A model generated the notes under the pieces. It saw only the letters and a program-made list of their open reading frames with translations, did not search any database and was not told the DNA's origin. DNA of 40,883 nucleotides. It comes from UMGS1781 sp964389545 (GTDB lineage: Bacteria > Bacillota > Clostridia > TANB77 > CAG-508). This document shows positions 6,423 through 15,419 of the stretch, piece after piece (the first letter of the stretch is position 1; the number at the start of each line of letters is the position of its first letter). Made by a program: the position numbers and the translations under genes. The DNA is taken from assembly GCA_964389545.1 (NCBI GenBank), contig CAYMDN010000009.1:1-40883 (forward strand), read 5' to 3'.

Positions 6423-7682
6423 CTAAAATCTGCTGTAAATGAATTCGCTGACTTCAAATCCAATTCCGTATACTCCAAATGTCATAACAATTAAAGCTAA
6501 TATACAAATTATTGCAAGTTTTGTTGGATTTGAAATCTTTGATGTTTTTTCTATAATTTGGTTTTTGTTTCCATCATAAATGAATAATATTATTGTAGAT
6601 ATAGCAAGTACAATCCAGTCTGCTACTGTTAATCCTAATGTTATAATATCGTTTACTACACCACTAATATTAAAGTTTGTAAATACAGCTGCCATCATTT
6701 TTAGTGCTTCTATTGATGTCGGCCATATAAAGAATGACCATAGAAATGAAACCAAAATAAAATTCAAAATTCTATTGAACCACTTTGATTTTGTTTTATA
6801 ACTATCTCCCATTAATACAAAAATTCCATGAAAAATTCCCCATAATATATAGTTTGCTCCATGCCATAATCCCGATACAGCAAATGTGATAATTACATTA
6901 ATTGCCTTTCTTATTTTAGAACATCTGCTTCCTCCAAGCGGTATATACACATAATCTCTAAGCCATGAGCTAAGTGATATGTGCCATCTTCTCCAGAATT
7001 CTTTTATGTTTTCTGAATAGTATGGTGCTTCAAAATTTTCTACTAAATTAATGTCTAACATTTTTGAAACTCCAAGTACTATGTCTATTCCTCCACTAAA
7101 ATCGCTATATAGTTGAATAGAATATAATAGCATAGCAATCAACGCACAGCATCCATTATATCCATTTGTTGTAATTGCTCCAATTACAATAGATATTCTT
7201 CCTGCTATGATTAGTTTTTTTGCTAGTCCCCAAAGGATTCTGATACCACCATTATATACATTATTTATAGTAATTTTTTTCTTTTTTGTAATTTCTTTTT
7301 TCATGTCCTCATATCTAGAAATCGGTCCTATAAATAGGTGTGGTATGTACATAATATACAATGCATAATTCAATAGGTTTTTCTCATAATCATATTTACC
7401 TTTATATACATCAACTAAATATGATATTACTTGCATCGTATAGTATGAAACTCCAAGAGATGCTAATATATTCCATTTTGTGTATGGCAGGAATTTTACT
7501 GCAATAAGCAATGTTGCATTTATTGCTACAGTTCCTGCTAATATAATTTTTTTATATTTATTATCTTTTAAATATCTTGCAGCAACAAAAGATATAATTA
7601 AACTTAGAGCTATATATATACAATTTAATATTCCATAGCTTGCGTATATTAGTATGCTTACTGCTAGTAATAAAAAGTTCAA
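6423..7682 (-). CDS. MBOAT family membrane O-acyltransferase (AlgI/DltB/PatA-like)
   Basis: A polytopic membrane protein of 419 residues with about ten spans. It carries the MBOAT signature: GVSYYTMQVISYLVD, IPHLFIGPISRYEDM, QLYSDFSGGIDI, FWRRWHISLSSWLRDYVYIPLGG and the invariant histidine in SGLWHGANY. The family passes acyl groups across the membrane to a surface polysaccharide or teichoic acid with an SGNH partner, here the gene at 5244-6254. The start is TTG (7680-7682), 7 nt after AGGAGG; it begins about one span later than many relatives. It is 12 bp after the Ig/transglutaminase gene, so it is probably cotranscribed with it. Confidence 0.92.
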   Translation of the reverse strand: MNFLLLAVSILIYASYGILNCIYIALSLIISFVAARYLKDNKYKKIILAGTVAINATLLIAVKFLPYTKWNILASLGVSYYTMQVISYLVDVYKGKYDYEKNLLNYALYIMYIPHLFIGPISRYEDMKKEITKKKKITINNVYNGGIRILWGLAKKLIIAGRISIVIGAITTNGYNGCCALIAMLLYSIQLYSDFSGGIDIVLGVSKMLDINLVENFEAPYYSENIKEFWRRWHISLSSWLRDYVYIPLGGSRCSKIRKAINVIITFAVSGLWHGANYILWGIFHGIFVLMGDSYKTKSKWFNRILNFILVSFLWSFFIWPTSIEALKMMAAVFTNFNISGVVNDIITLGLTVADWIVLAISTIILFIYDGNKNQIIEKTSKISNPTKLAIICILALIVMTFGVYGIGFEVSEFIYSRF

Positions 7683-7694
7683 ATTATTTTCCTC

Positions 7695-9710
7695 CTATTG
7701 CGCTGCTGGCCAAGCAGATCTGTCCCAAGTTTTTCCATGTACACCTGGATCTGCTAATTTTTGCTCATCTGTTAATAATCCTTCTGTATGATTAGATGAT
7801 GGAGTTGCGTCTACGTGTCTCCATACTCCTCCTACATTTACAAGTATCCAATAGTGACTTTGGTCTTGAAGCCATATTAATTTACTTGTATATCCTGCTC
7901 TTGATAAAGCTCTTTGCATGATATTTGCATGAACATAGCAATTTCCTGCTCCATTTGTTAGTCCATACCAAACCGGATCGTCTCCTCCCCAATTTGAGCT
8001 ATATCTTATTTGTGTTCTAATTATATGTGCCATTGATACAATGTCTTTTCCAGCTAAATAGCTGTCATAGAACGCATTAAACTTTGCCGTTGTGTCTTCT
8101 GCATCATGATCAACTGTAACTCTTCTCTTTGCTGTTGTTGTGTTTCCTTTTTTATCTTTTGAAGTATAAGTTGCATAGTATGTTCCTGCTACACTTGTAT
8201 CTACACCTCTCGAATCTACTGTAAATTCACAAGCTCCGTCTTGTCTATCATATGCTGATACCCCAGAATAGAAATCTATCGTACTATGTTTTGCAACATA
8301 CATATCTTTTAAGCCTGAAATTGATGGTCCATCTGTATCTTTTTTAATTGTTAATATAGCAGTTTTCTCGACTTTATTTCCATTAGCATCGGTAGCTTCA
8401 ATAACTATATCTTGATTTCCTAGTATTCCATATTCTATTTCAGTTTTTAAAGTTGTTGTTGGTTCTCCTGAAGCATCATATATGCTAACTATAAAGTCTT
8501 TATAGTCCTTTAACTGTTCTGTATCATATATACTTATATCTTTCAACTCTAAATCTGGTGGGGTTGTGTCTTGTACCTTTATTTTTGATTGGTATCTAAC
8601 CCCATCTTTTTCAGCATTTACAATATATTCGCCCACTATTGATGTATTTATTTTTGCGAAATCTTCTGCAGATACATTTTTTCCAAATTCATCTGCATTA
8701 AATATTAAATCGCTTAATGCAAATTTTGTACCCATTTCAACAGTAACTTCTGTTTTTATCCACGATATGGTTAATTTGCAATCTTTCATCGTTTCATTTC
8801 CATGTTTATCTTTTACTTTTACAGTTACTACATAATCTTTGAATTCTGTTATTTCTGGTGGGTTAACAAGCTCTACAGTCATCTCAGATTCATCTTTTTT
8901 CTCTGCAATAAAATCATTTGGATCTAATACATAGTCTATATATTTAATATTATCTCTAAATGTAACAGTTGGTGCTACAGTATCTGCAATTTTTAGCTTT
9001 ACAGTTTGTTCTCTTCCTCTGTATGCTAAAGTTATATCATATTCTCCAACTTCAGCTAAATTAATAGTATTTATATTTGTAACAAATTTGGAATTTTTTA
9101 CATACATATTACTTACTAAAAAGTCTGCTGGATTTATTTCCTTAGTTCCTAATTCGATTTGAATATCTTTAAACTTTGGTCTATAAACTAAATATAATGC
9201 TATTGCTTCAATAATTAATAGTGCTATTCCTGCATAGATTATAATGTTCTTAATTTTTTCTTTGTTCTTTTTTTCTTCTTCTGTTTGTTTGCTTTTCTTT
9301 TTAAAATTTAATCCATTTTTTGCAGGAGTTTTAATCTTATTCCCTAATTTTCCCTCTGCATATAGCTGTTTTAATTTTTCCTTATTTTTATCTTCTGTAT
9401 ATAATTTTTCAAATTTCTTTTTTGCTATTTTGCCTTTAATCTCGCCTTCAACATCATTAAGTTCAACTTTGACTTTTTTATCTTCGTATTCCTTTGGTCT
9501 TATTTTTAGAGGTTCTATCTTTTTTTTCTCATTTTTTTTTATAAATACTCTTTCTTCTTGTTGAGGTATTTCATTAACCTTATTTTCATTTTGTTCAGAC
9601 TCTATAGTCTCATTTCTTTCTATTTTTTTAGCAAGTTCTTTATTATTTTTTATACGTTCTCGTTCTCTTTTGTTCTTTTGTTTCTTTGCATTTTTACGTT
9701 TATTACCCAT
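7695..9710 (-). CDS. Membrane-anchored protein with Ig-like repeats and a C-terminal transglutaminase-like domain
   Basis: 671 residues. A long, very basic and charged cytoplasmic region (1-154, Lys/Glu-rich, probably helical) precedes a single membrane span (about 155-176). The outside part has four or more Ig-like modules of DUF5011/HYR type, marked by recurring VxDTxxPxL/V and GxYxVxxxxxDxxGN patterns (for example QDTTPPDLEL, KDTDGPSISG, AGTYYATYTSKDKKGN). The end is a transglutaminase-like domain with an apparent triad: Cys591 in GAGNCYVHA, His619 in SHYWILVN and Asp634 in HVDATP. It may cross-link or hydrolyse surface proteins or peptidoglycan-linked peptides. It lies in one operon with the MBOAT/SGNH pair and with an anchored protein upstream. 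Confidence 0.85.
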   Translation of the reverse strand: MGNKRKNAKKQKNKRERERIKNNKELAKKIERNETIESEQNENKVNEIPQQEERVFIKKNEKKKIEPLKIRPKEYEDKKVKVELNDVEGEIKGKIAKKKFEKLYTEDKNKEKLKQLYAEGKLGNKIKTPAKNGLNFKKKSKQTEEEKKNKEKIKNIIIYAGIALLIIEAIALYLVYRPKFKDIQIELGTKEINPADFLVSNMYVKNSKFVTNINTINLAEVGEYDITLAYRGREQTVKLKIADTVAPTVTFRDNIKYIDYVLDPNDFIAEKKDESEMTVELVNPPEITEFKDYVVTVKVKDKHGNETMKDCKLTISWIKTEVTVEMGTKFALSDLIFNADEFGKNVSAEDFAKINTSIVGEYIVNAEKDGVRYQSKIKVQDTTPPDLELKDISIYDTEQLKDYKDFIVSIYDASGEPTTTLKTEIEYGILGNQDIVIEATDANGNKVEKTAILTIKKDTDGPSISGLKDMYVAKHSTIDFYSGVSAYDRQDGACEFTVDSRGVDTSVAGTYYATYTSKDKKGNTTTAKRRVTVDHDAEDTTAKFNAFYDSYLAGKDIVSMAHIIRTQIRYSSNWGGDDPVWYGLTNGAGNCYVHANIMQRALSRAGYTSKLIWLQDQSHYWILVNVGGVWRHVDATPSSNHTEGLLTDEQKLADPGVHGKTWDRSAWPAAQ

Positions 9711-9752
9711 TATCCTAAGCCTCAGATCCTTTCTTGTAATAAATTAGGTTTT

Positions 9753-10268
9753 CTATTGTGAAACAATTAACGTATATTCTATTCCTGTAATTATATCTTT
9801 TTCAATTAAGAAAGATAATTCTACATTTCCTCTGGTATAAGTATATCTTCCTACACTCTCTTTGTATTCTTCTCCATATTTTTCAATCATTTTATTTTTA
9901 TTATCTGCAACACTTACTCCTTCAGTTGTACTTATTTCTGTATCTAAGAAGTATACAGAACAAACTGTATCTTTTCCGTTTATATTTGCAGCTGTTATTT
10001 CCAAATGTTCATATGAATATATTTTATCTTCATCTCCAAATGCACAATTTGGACTAACAAATGGTTCTACACTTTCCCCAAATGCATCAGCTTTAAATTC
10101 TGTTCCTGGAACTATTTCTACATCCTTATATTTCATTGAAAATGTCCCTACAGCATTACTATTTGCTGCGCTATCCTCTTTACCTTTTCCACCGATTACA
10201 ACTGCTCCTATTATTACAGCAGCTATCACTAGAATTACAACAAGTATAATTATAACTTTTTTATTCAT
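9753..10268 (-). CDS. Membrane-anchored extracytoplasmic protein of unknown function
   Basis: Not recognised. The 171-residue product has an N-terminal hydrophobic anchor (MNKKVIIILVVILVIAAVII, about residues 4-26) without a lipobox cysteine, a short Ser/Asn linker, then a small globular domain with alternating beta strands. The first of two repeat-like halves has NAVGTFSMKYKDVEIVPGTEF, and the second ends RGNVELSFLIEKDIITGIEY. Two cysteines (in PNCAFG and TVCSVY) could form a disulfide outside. AGGAG is 10 nt before the ATG. It is the first gene of the minus-strand envelope operon, 42 bp before the Ig/transglutaminase gene. Confidence 0.75.
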   Translation of the reverse strand: MNKKVIIILVVILVIAAVIIGAVVIGGKGKEDSAANSNAVGTFSMKYKDVEIVPGTEFKADAFGESVEPFVSPNCAFGDEDKIYSYEHLEITAANINGKDTVCSVYFLDTEISTTEGVSVADNKNKMIEKYGEEYKESVGRYTYTRGNVELSFLIEKDIITGIEYTLIVSQ

Positions 10269-10301
10269 TTTACATCAACTCCTATTTTTTCTTACTATAA
10301 T

Positions 10302-10331
10302 ATAATAACATTAAATTTTCATTTTTTTCAA
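10302..10331 (-). promoter_or_regulatory. Candidate promoter of the 10268-5244 envelope operon
   Basis: TTGAAA (10326-10331), an 18-bp spacer and TATTAT (10302-10307) on the minus strand, 33 bp before the ATG at 10268. The region is very AT-rich, so chance matches are likely. Confidence 0.4.
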
Positions 10332-10419
10332 TATATTTTCAATATTTTTTTCTGTTAATTATAAACAATTTTTTATACACCTATAATATGCTATTTTTAC
10401 ATGTTTTGTCATGGGCTTC

Positions 10420-10448
10420 TTGACCTATGATTATATTCGTTATATAAT
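10420..10448 (+). promoter_or_regulatory. Sigma-A promoter of the RBBP9-like hydrolase gene
   Basis: TTGACC (10420-10425), a 17-bp spacer and TATAAT (10443-10448), 18 bp before the ATG at 10467, so the leader is very short. Confidence 0.75.
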
Positions 10449-10466
10449 CTTGACAGGTGATTTAAT

Positions 10467-11033
10467 ATGAAAAACGCATTTATTATTCATGGTTTTAATG
10501 GTGATACAACCGAAACTTTTGGACCATATGTTAAAGGGGAATTAGAGAAAAGAAATTATAATGTAGTTATGCCTCATTTTCCTATTCGTTCTGAAGCAAC
10601 ATATTCTGGTTGGTCGAATATATTAGATGAATATAAAAGTTTATTTGATGAAAATACAATAGTTATATGCCATTCTATTGGGAATCCATTTATTGTAAGA
10701 TATATTTCAGAGAATAATTTAAAAGCTAAATTATATGTTAGTGTTGCTGGATTTTGTAAGCTTTTTAAAGTTCCAGATAGAGAAGATTTGAATACAGCTT
10801 TTGTTGATTTTAAAGTTAGTCCTGACAATATAAACTACTGCAAAGAAAATATACAAAATCGTTATTCTTTATATAGTGATAATGATCATGTAATTCCTTT
10901 TGATATATTAGAGGATTTCTTTAAGGAATTAAATTCTAACCCTGTATTTATACATGGTGTTGGTCATATGGGTAACAGAGATCATATTCATGAGTTACCT
11001 CAAATAATTGATATTATTGATAAAGTATTATAG
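10467..11033 (+). CDS. RBBP9/YdeN-type alpha/beta serine hydrolase
   Basis: A small (188-residue) cytosolic alpha/beta hydrolase. The oxyanion region IIHGFNGD is at residues 6-13, the nucleophile elbow is CHSIGN (Ser in place of the GxSxG pattern, with Cys at the first position as common in this family), the acid is in YSDNDHVIP and the catalytic His is in HGVGHMG. The family has carboxylesterase-type activity; the natural substrate is unknown. The leader is under 20 nt; AGG(TG) is 8-10 nt before the ATG. It is monocistronic between its own promoter and a bidirectional terminator. No related genes are nearby. Confidence 0.85.
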   Translation: MKNAFIIHGFNGDTTETFGPYVKGELEKRNYNVVMPHFPIRSEATYSGWSNILDEYKSLFDENTIVICHSIGNPFIVRYISENNLKAKLYVSVAGFCKLFKVPDREDLNTAFVDFKVSPDNINYCKENIQNRYSLYSDNDHVIPFDILEDFFKELNSNPVFIHGVGHMGNRDHIHELPQIIDIIDKVL

Positions 11034-11037
11034 AACA

Positions 11038-11069
11038 AAAAAGTCGATACTTAAAAGTATCGACTTTTT
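11038..11069. terminator. Bidirectional terminator
   Basis: A 15-bp perfect stem (11038-11052 with 11055-11069) flanked by A- and T-runs, between the convergent hydrolase and punA genes. Confidence 0.92.
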
Positions 11070-11077
11070 ATTGATTA

Positions 11078-11899
11078 TTAAACTCTTGCTATAAATTCTT
11101 TCATGATTTCTTTAAATTGAACTTTTACTCTCTCTGCTGTATTTTTAACATCTTCATAAGATAATTCCTCATCTAAAACTCCTGCTGCCATATTTGTAAT
11201 ACATGAAACTGCAACATTTTTTATTCCTGTATGATGTGCAATTATTGCTTCTGGAACAGTTGACATTCCAACTGCATCTGCTCCTAATACTCTAACTGCT
11301 CTTATTTCGGCTGGACTTTCAAATGTAGGTCCTTTCATATAGGCATATACACCTGAACGAACAATTCCAACTTTTTCTTTGATTATGTCTTTCATTAATT
11401 TTGACATTTCTTTATCAAATACATCATTCATACTTGGGAAACGTACACCAAATTCATCAATATTTGGTCCTCTTAGAACTGAGTCTGCAAAGAAACTTAA
11501 GTAATCATCTACTACCATAAAGTCTCCTGCATTATATCCTGTGTTTACTCCTCCTGCTGCATTTGTTAAAATTAATTTTTCTACTCCTAATAATTTAAAT
11601 ACTCTTTCTGGTATGGTTGTTTCTTGTAGTTCATATCCTTCATAGTAATGGAATCTTCCATTCATCGCGATTATTTCTTTTCCACTGATTCTTCCTATTA
11701 TTAATTCTCCTGCATGTCCATCTACTGTTGATACTGGGAAATTAGGAATGTCCTTGTAGTTTATTATTACCTTATCTTCTATTTCTTCACTCATTACGCC
11801 TAATCCTGATCCTAATATAATAGCAATTTTAGGTGATCTATTACCAATTTTTCCTTTGATATAGTCTGCACTTTTAACATAATCTTCGTACTTTAACAT
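11078..11899 (-). CDS. punA: Purine-nucleoside phosphorylase (trimeric type)
   Basis: Phosphorolysis of inosine and guanosine to the base and ribose 1-phosphate in purine salvage. At 273 residues it has the normal length. Landmarks are the phosphate-binding ILGSGLGVMSE (residues 28-38), GRFHYYEGY (His in the active site), TNAAGGVN, the base-binding YMKGPTFESPAEIRA with the key Glu, VGMSTVPEAIIAHH and the SCITNMAAG motif typical of the trimeric PNP I family. GGAGG is 6 nt before the ATG. It is 26 bp after the 494-residue gene, so probably in one operon with it. Confidence 0.96.
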   Translation of the reverse strand: MLKYEDYVKSADYIKGKIGNRSPKIAIILGSGLGVMSEEIEDKVIINYKDIPNFPVSTVDGHAGELIIGRISGKEIIAMNGRFHYYEGYELQETTIPERVFKLLGVEKLILTNAAGGVNTGYNAGDFMVVDDYLSFFADSVLRGPNIDEFGVRFPSMNDVFDKEMSKLMKDIIKEKVGIVRSGVYAYMKGPTFESPAEIRAVRVLGADAVGMSTVPEAIIAHHTGIKNVAVSCITNMAAGVLDEELSYEDVKNTAERVKVQFKEIMKEFIARV

Positions 11900-11925
11900 T
11901 TTAAACCTCCAAATTAAACATTATT

Positions 11926-13410
11926 TTAGTCGTCTCTCTCTCCGCTACTTTTTTCTTCAATATGTTCTATTTCAAATGAATCTTGATCTTCATTATAATG
12001 ATATACTGATGTTCCTGTTTTGTCTTTCATTGTAAACTCATTATTACCATTTATATAAAGATATCTTGTATCACCGTTTGGATATGGAATTGTTAAACTT
12101 GTAATTTCTCCGTCTGTTGCTTTAATTGATGCCGCAAGTTGATTTATAGCTTGTGTTCTTTCATCTGGTGATAAATTGCTTGGTAACATTGCTGCTCTAT
12201 CATTTAACATTTTTGATCCTAATGGATGGAATACAAGTGGTAATGCATTTCCTCTATCGCATAGATTTAATAATAAGTCTGATGGTTTTTCTGATTTAGA
12301 TAAATTAGCATATCTACGAATTTCTTCAATTTGATCTTTGCTTAATTTAACATATGCATTTGGCTTTGTTGAAAATGCGTAAGCTTTATCTCCACATTCT
12401 AATAGGCAGAATCTATATCTTGTATCTTCTTCATTGTTTTCTTTATCTAAAATTCCATCTATTGATGAACCTTCTGGAATATTATTTTTTCTTGCAAAAC
12501 AATCATATCTTGTAAGTTTTTTGTATTCATCTGGTGATAATACCTTGCTTAGTAATAATCTACTATAATACATTACAAAATCAGTATGTCCTTTAATTCC
12601 CATTCTTTCATTAAAGTAATTAAATATCCAATCTAATTTTCCTTCTAATACTTCATCATCACTCATATTTTGGTATCTTTGAGCAATTTCGTCATGTACT
12701 CTTTTTTTATCTTCATCTGATAGTACTTGTCCAGTTCTTTGCATATCTGCGATTGCTTGTATATAGTCGTTTTCTGTCATTACTTCTCTAAAGTTCTCAA
12801 ACTCTGTTCTTATTTGTTCTGTTACATCATCCATATACATTCCATATTTTTTGTATCCTAATTGTTCATCAATTTTTCCAAGTGTTTCTTCATCTAGAAA
12901 ACTTATATTTGTTAAACTTTTACCATCTGTTGTTAATCCACCTTCAAATTTTTGGTATCTTCTTTCATAATATGGTCTTGATGCAAAATCTGGTGTTTTT
13001 GATTCTGTTTGTATATTCTCCATGTCTTCTAGATAATTAATTATGTATTGTTTTCCTGATTTTGTTGTTAACAATACATCTGTGTGTCTAAACATATCTG
13101 TATCACAAGATAATGTTTCGGCATTTAGTCCATTTTCTCTTAATATACTAGCTACCATTTCACAAAGAGGTTTGCATACTACTGATATTGTTTCATTTTT
13201 TTCTGAAATGGTTCTTTCTAGTTCTTCGCTATTCATTGGCTGGTTATATGCCTTCGCCTTTTTGGGAATATTTGCTCCTGCATAAAAGAAATTTATATTT
13301 CTTCTTAATAGTGGTAGCATTTCTACTTCTAATTTTCTTGCTATTGCAAGTTCTTGTTCATCATCTGTAAGTCCTTTTTTTTCTTTTTCCGATAATTCTA
13401 CTCTTATCAT
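11926..13410 (-). CDS. Unknown 494-residue protein with possible Cys-His-Asp cysteine-peptidase/transglutaminase-like domain
   Basis: Not recognised as a known family. It has no signal peptide or membrane span, so it is predicted cytosolic (or exported by another route). Residues 70-140 show a pattern seen in papain-fold/transglutaminase-like domains: Cys79 (or Cys83) at the start of a helix (VVCKPLCEMVASIL), His109 before a beta strand (FRHTDVLLTT), then a second strand with Asn125/Asp129 (YIINYLEDMENIQ). The middle is helical (residues 180-300), and the C-terminus looks like a small beta domain with NGDTRYLYINGNNEFTM. AGGAGG is 6 nt before the ATG and a good promoter lies upstream. It is cotranscribed with punA, which gives no clear functional hint. 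Confidence 0.75.
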   Translation of the reverse strand: MIRVELSEKEKKGLTDDEQELAIARKLEVEMLPLLRRNINFFYAGANIPKKAKAYNQPMNSEELERTISEKNETISVVCKPLCEMVASILRENGLNAETLSCDTDMFRHTDVLLTTKSGKQYIINYLEDMENIQTESKTPDFASRPYYERRYQKFEGGLTTDGKSLTNISFLDEETLGKIDEQLGYKKYGMYMDDVTEQIRTEFENFREVMTENDYIQAIADMQRTGQVLSDEDKKRVHDEIAQRYQNMSDDEVLEGKLDWIFNYFNERMGIKGHTDFVMYYSRLLLSKVLSPDEYKKLTRYDCFARKNNIPEGSSIDGILDKENNEEDTRYRFCLLECGDKAYAFSTKPNAYVKLSKDQIEEIRRYANLSKSEKPSDLLLNLCDRGNALPLVFHPLGSKMLNDRAAMLPSNLSPDERTQAINQLAASIKATDGEITSLTIPYPNGDTRYLYINGNNEFTMKDKTGTSVYHYNEDQDSFEIEHIEEKSSGERDD

Positions 13411-13428
13411 AGCATACCTCCTTTTTTC

Positions 13429-13457
13429 ATTTTAACATATTTGGAATTTATTGTAAA
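13429..13457 (-). promoter_or_regulatory. Sigma-A promoter of the 494-residue gene and punA
   Basis: TTTACA (13452-13457), a 17-bp spacer and TAAAAT (13429-13434) with a TG extension, 19 bp before the ATG at 13410. Confidence 0.75.
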
Positions 13458-13494
13458 CCTCAAACGCTCGAAAAATTCATACTTTGAGAAAAAA

Positions 13495-13547
13495 TTAGCT
13501 CCATCGAGTTGGATTTATACAAAAATATGAAATCCATGTGGAGCTAA
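13495..13547. repeat. Dispersed hairpin element, copy 2 (may also terminate the ABC operon)
   Basis: TTAGCTCCA (13495-13503) pairs with TGGAGCTAA (13539-13547); an internal loop of TCGAGT (13504-13509) faces TG (13537-13538); the inner stem is TGGATTT (13510-13516) with AAATCCA (13530-13536) around a 13-nt loop. On the minus strand it is followed by TTTTTTC, and it lies 11 bp after the substrate-binding-protein stop, so this copy could work as a terminator. It shares ends and internal loop geometry with the elements at 6286 and 28325. Confidence 0.8.
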
Positions 13548-13557
13548 TCTTGTTATA

Positions 13558-14586
13558 TTATTTTATAGCATTTTCTGCATATTTGTTGTTTACGATATCA
13601 TCGTAGCTTGCTCTTTTATCTAATTCGCCTGCTTCTTGCATTACATCTTGTAATTTTTCAAATGATTCTTTTGTTAATACTGGAGTTTTGTTCCAAGCAT
13701 CTATATCCTTATATCGTTGTATTGAACTCTCTAGCATTTCAATATCAGTGTCAGGGAAAAATTCTTTCACTAATTCTGCTATTTCTTTTGCTGAGTGTTC
13801 TTCTACCCACTTTTGTCCTTTATAAATTGCATTTGTAAAGTTTTGGACTAATTCTTCATTATCAGCTATATAACTCTTCTTTGCAAAATATGCAGTATAT
13901 GGTATTTCACCTGCTTCTTCACCAACAGATGCTACTATATATCCTGCTCCTTGTTTTTCTGTCATTGATGCAGTTGGTTCAAATAAAGTAACATACTCGG
14001 CATTTCCGCCTGCAAATGCTCCTGCCATTAAATCAAATGTTATACTATCATCTAAAACTAAGTCTGTACCAGGATTTAGACCTTTTTGTTTAAGCACATA
14101 TTCAAATGTCATATAAGGTACTCCACCTTTTCTACCAGGAATTATAGTTTTTCCCTTTAAATCTGACCATTCAAATTCTTTATCATTTGTTTTGCTAACT
14201 AAGAAAGATCCATCCTTTTTAGTCATCTGTGCAAATACTTGCATATAATCTGTTTTTCCTTCATTATAAACATATATTGTAGCTTCTGGTCCTGCAAAAC
14301 CAATATCACTTTGACCAGCTAATACTGCGGTCATAACTTTATCTGCACCTTGACCTGTTGTAAGTTCTATTTCAATCCCATATTCTTTAAAATATCCTAA
14401 TGCAATTGCTGCATATTGTGGAGAATAAAATACAGAACGTGTAACCTCATTTACCTTTACTACTCTTGTTCCTGTGTTTTCTTCTCGTTTGTCTTTGTTC
14501 ATAATCATTGCAGTGATAACTCCTAAGATTACAACAGCAACAATTACTATTATTGTTATTTTTTTCAATTTGTTACCTCTTTTCAA
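13558..14586 (-). CDS. ABC transporter substrate-binding protein (SsuA/ThiY/NMT1-like)
   Basis: The 342-residue extracytoplasmic receptor of the importer encoded by this three-gene operon. An N-terminal hydrophobic segment (residues 9-28) without a lipobox cysteine suggests an uncleaved membrane anchor. The mature part is of the NMT1/SsuA periplasmic-binding fold: VFYSPQYAAIALGYFKEYGIEIEL, GQSDIGFAGPEATIYVY, LKGKTIIPGRKGGVPYMTFEYVL and GGNAEYVTLFEPTASM. Ligands of this family include sulfonates, taurine, nitrate, riboflavin and the thiamine precursor HMP; the sequence does not decide between them. It lies 29 bp after the permease gene. Hairpin copy 2 follows 11 bp after the stop. Confidence 0.88.
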   Translation of the reverse strand: MKRGNKLKKITIIVIVAVVILGVITAMIMNKDKREENTGTRVVKVNEVTRSVFYSPQYAAIALGYFKEYGIEIELTTGQGADKVMTAVLAGQSDIGFAGPEATIYVYNEGKTDYMQVFAQMTKKDGSFLVSKTNDKEFEWSDLKGKTIIPGRKGGVPYMTFEYVLKQKGLNPGTDLVLDDSITFDLMAGAFAGGNAEYVTLFEPTASMTEKQGAGYIVASVGEEAGEIPYTAYFAKKSYIADNEELVQNFTNAIYKGQKWVEEHSAKEIAELVKEFFPDTDIEMLESSIQRYKDIDAWNKTPVLTKESFEKLQDVMQEAGELDKRASYDDIVNNKYAENAIK

Positions 14587-14615
14587 TACATTCTCTTTAC
14601 TTTGAGGACAGTTTT

Positions 14616-15419
14616 TTAATGTGTTCCTTTACTAGCTAGCTTTTCTAGTAATAATACTGAACCATATAATAGAGTTGATACTAGTGCTAGTATGATTACT
14701 CCTGTCATTACAAGGTCCAATTTGAACACTTGACCTCCATATACTATCAAATAACCTAATCCTGCTTTTGAAACTAAAAATTCACCTGTTATAACACCTA
14801 CTAATGACAATCCTATATTAATTTTTAATGAATTAATAAATGTAGAAATATTGGCTGGTATTATTATTTTAGTTAGTAGTTGAAATTTTGTACAATTAAA
14901 CGTTTTAGCCATTTTTATTTTATCTTTATCGGTTTCTATGAAGCCGTTTAGTATTTCCATAATTGTTACTACTAACGAAATAAGAACTGCCATCAAAATA
15001 ATGGCATTTGTGCCTGCTCCTGCCCATACAATTATAATAGGTCCAAGTGCTACCTTAGGTAAGCTATTTAGTACAACTAAGAATGGCTCAGAAACTTCAC
15101 TTAAAAAATCTGACCACCATAAAATAATTGCTATAAACGTTCCTAAAAATATACCAACTAAAAAACCCGTAATTGTTTCTATAAATGTTACTTTTAGGTG
15201 TAGCCATAGGTCATTTGAGGATAAGTTTATAAAAGTCTTTAGAATTTCGCTTGGTTTACTTGTTATAAAACTATCTATAACCTCCATATTTGCCAATACT
15301 TCCCATAATGCAATAAAGAAGATTATTATTCCAATTTGAGTTGCAATTACAGAAAGTTTTTTTATACGTATTTTTTTTAGATATCTTTTTCTCTCTTCAG
15401 AAATTCCTAATTCACACAT
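14616..15419 (-). CDS. ABC transporter permease (SsuC/TauC-like)
   Basis: The membrane-spanning subunit of the importer, 267 residues with six predicted spans. The cytoplasmic coupling loop carries the permease EAA-type motif around MAKTFNCTKFQLLTKIIIPANISTFINSLKINIGLSLVGVITGEF, and LPKVALGPIIIVWAGAG is typical of the SsuC/TauC/ThiX group. Its ATG overlaps the end of the ATPase gene by 8 nt, which points to translational coupling. The substrate cannot be read from the sequence. Confidence 0.92.
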   Translation of the reverse strand: MCELGISEERKRYLKKIRIKKLSVIATQIGIIIFFIALWEVLANMEVIDSFITSKPSEILKTFINLSSNDLWLHLKVTFIETITGFLVGIFLGTFIAIILWWSDFLSEVSEPFLVVLNSLPKVALGPIIIVWAGAGTNAIILMAVLISLVVTIMEILNGFIETDKDKIKMAKTFNCTKFQLLTKIIIPANISTFINSLKINIGLSLVGVITGEFLVSKAGLGYLIVYGGQVFKLDLVMTGVIILALVSTLLYGSVLLLEKLASKGTH

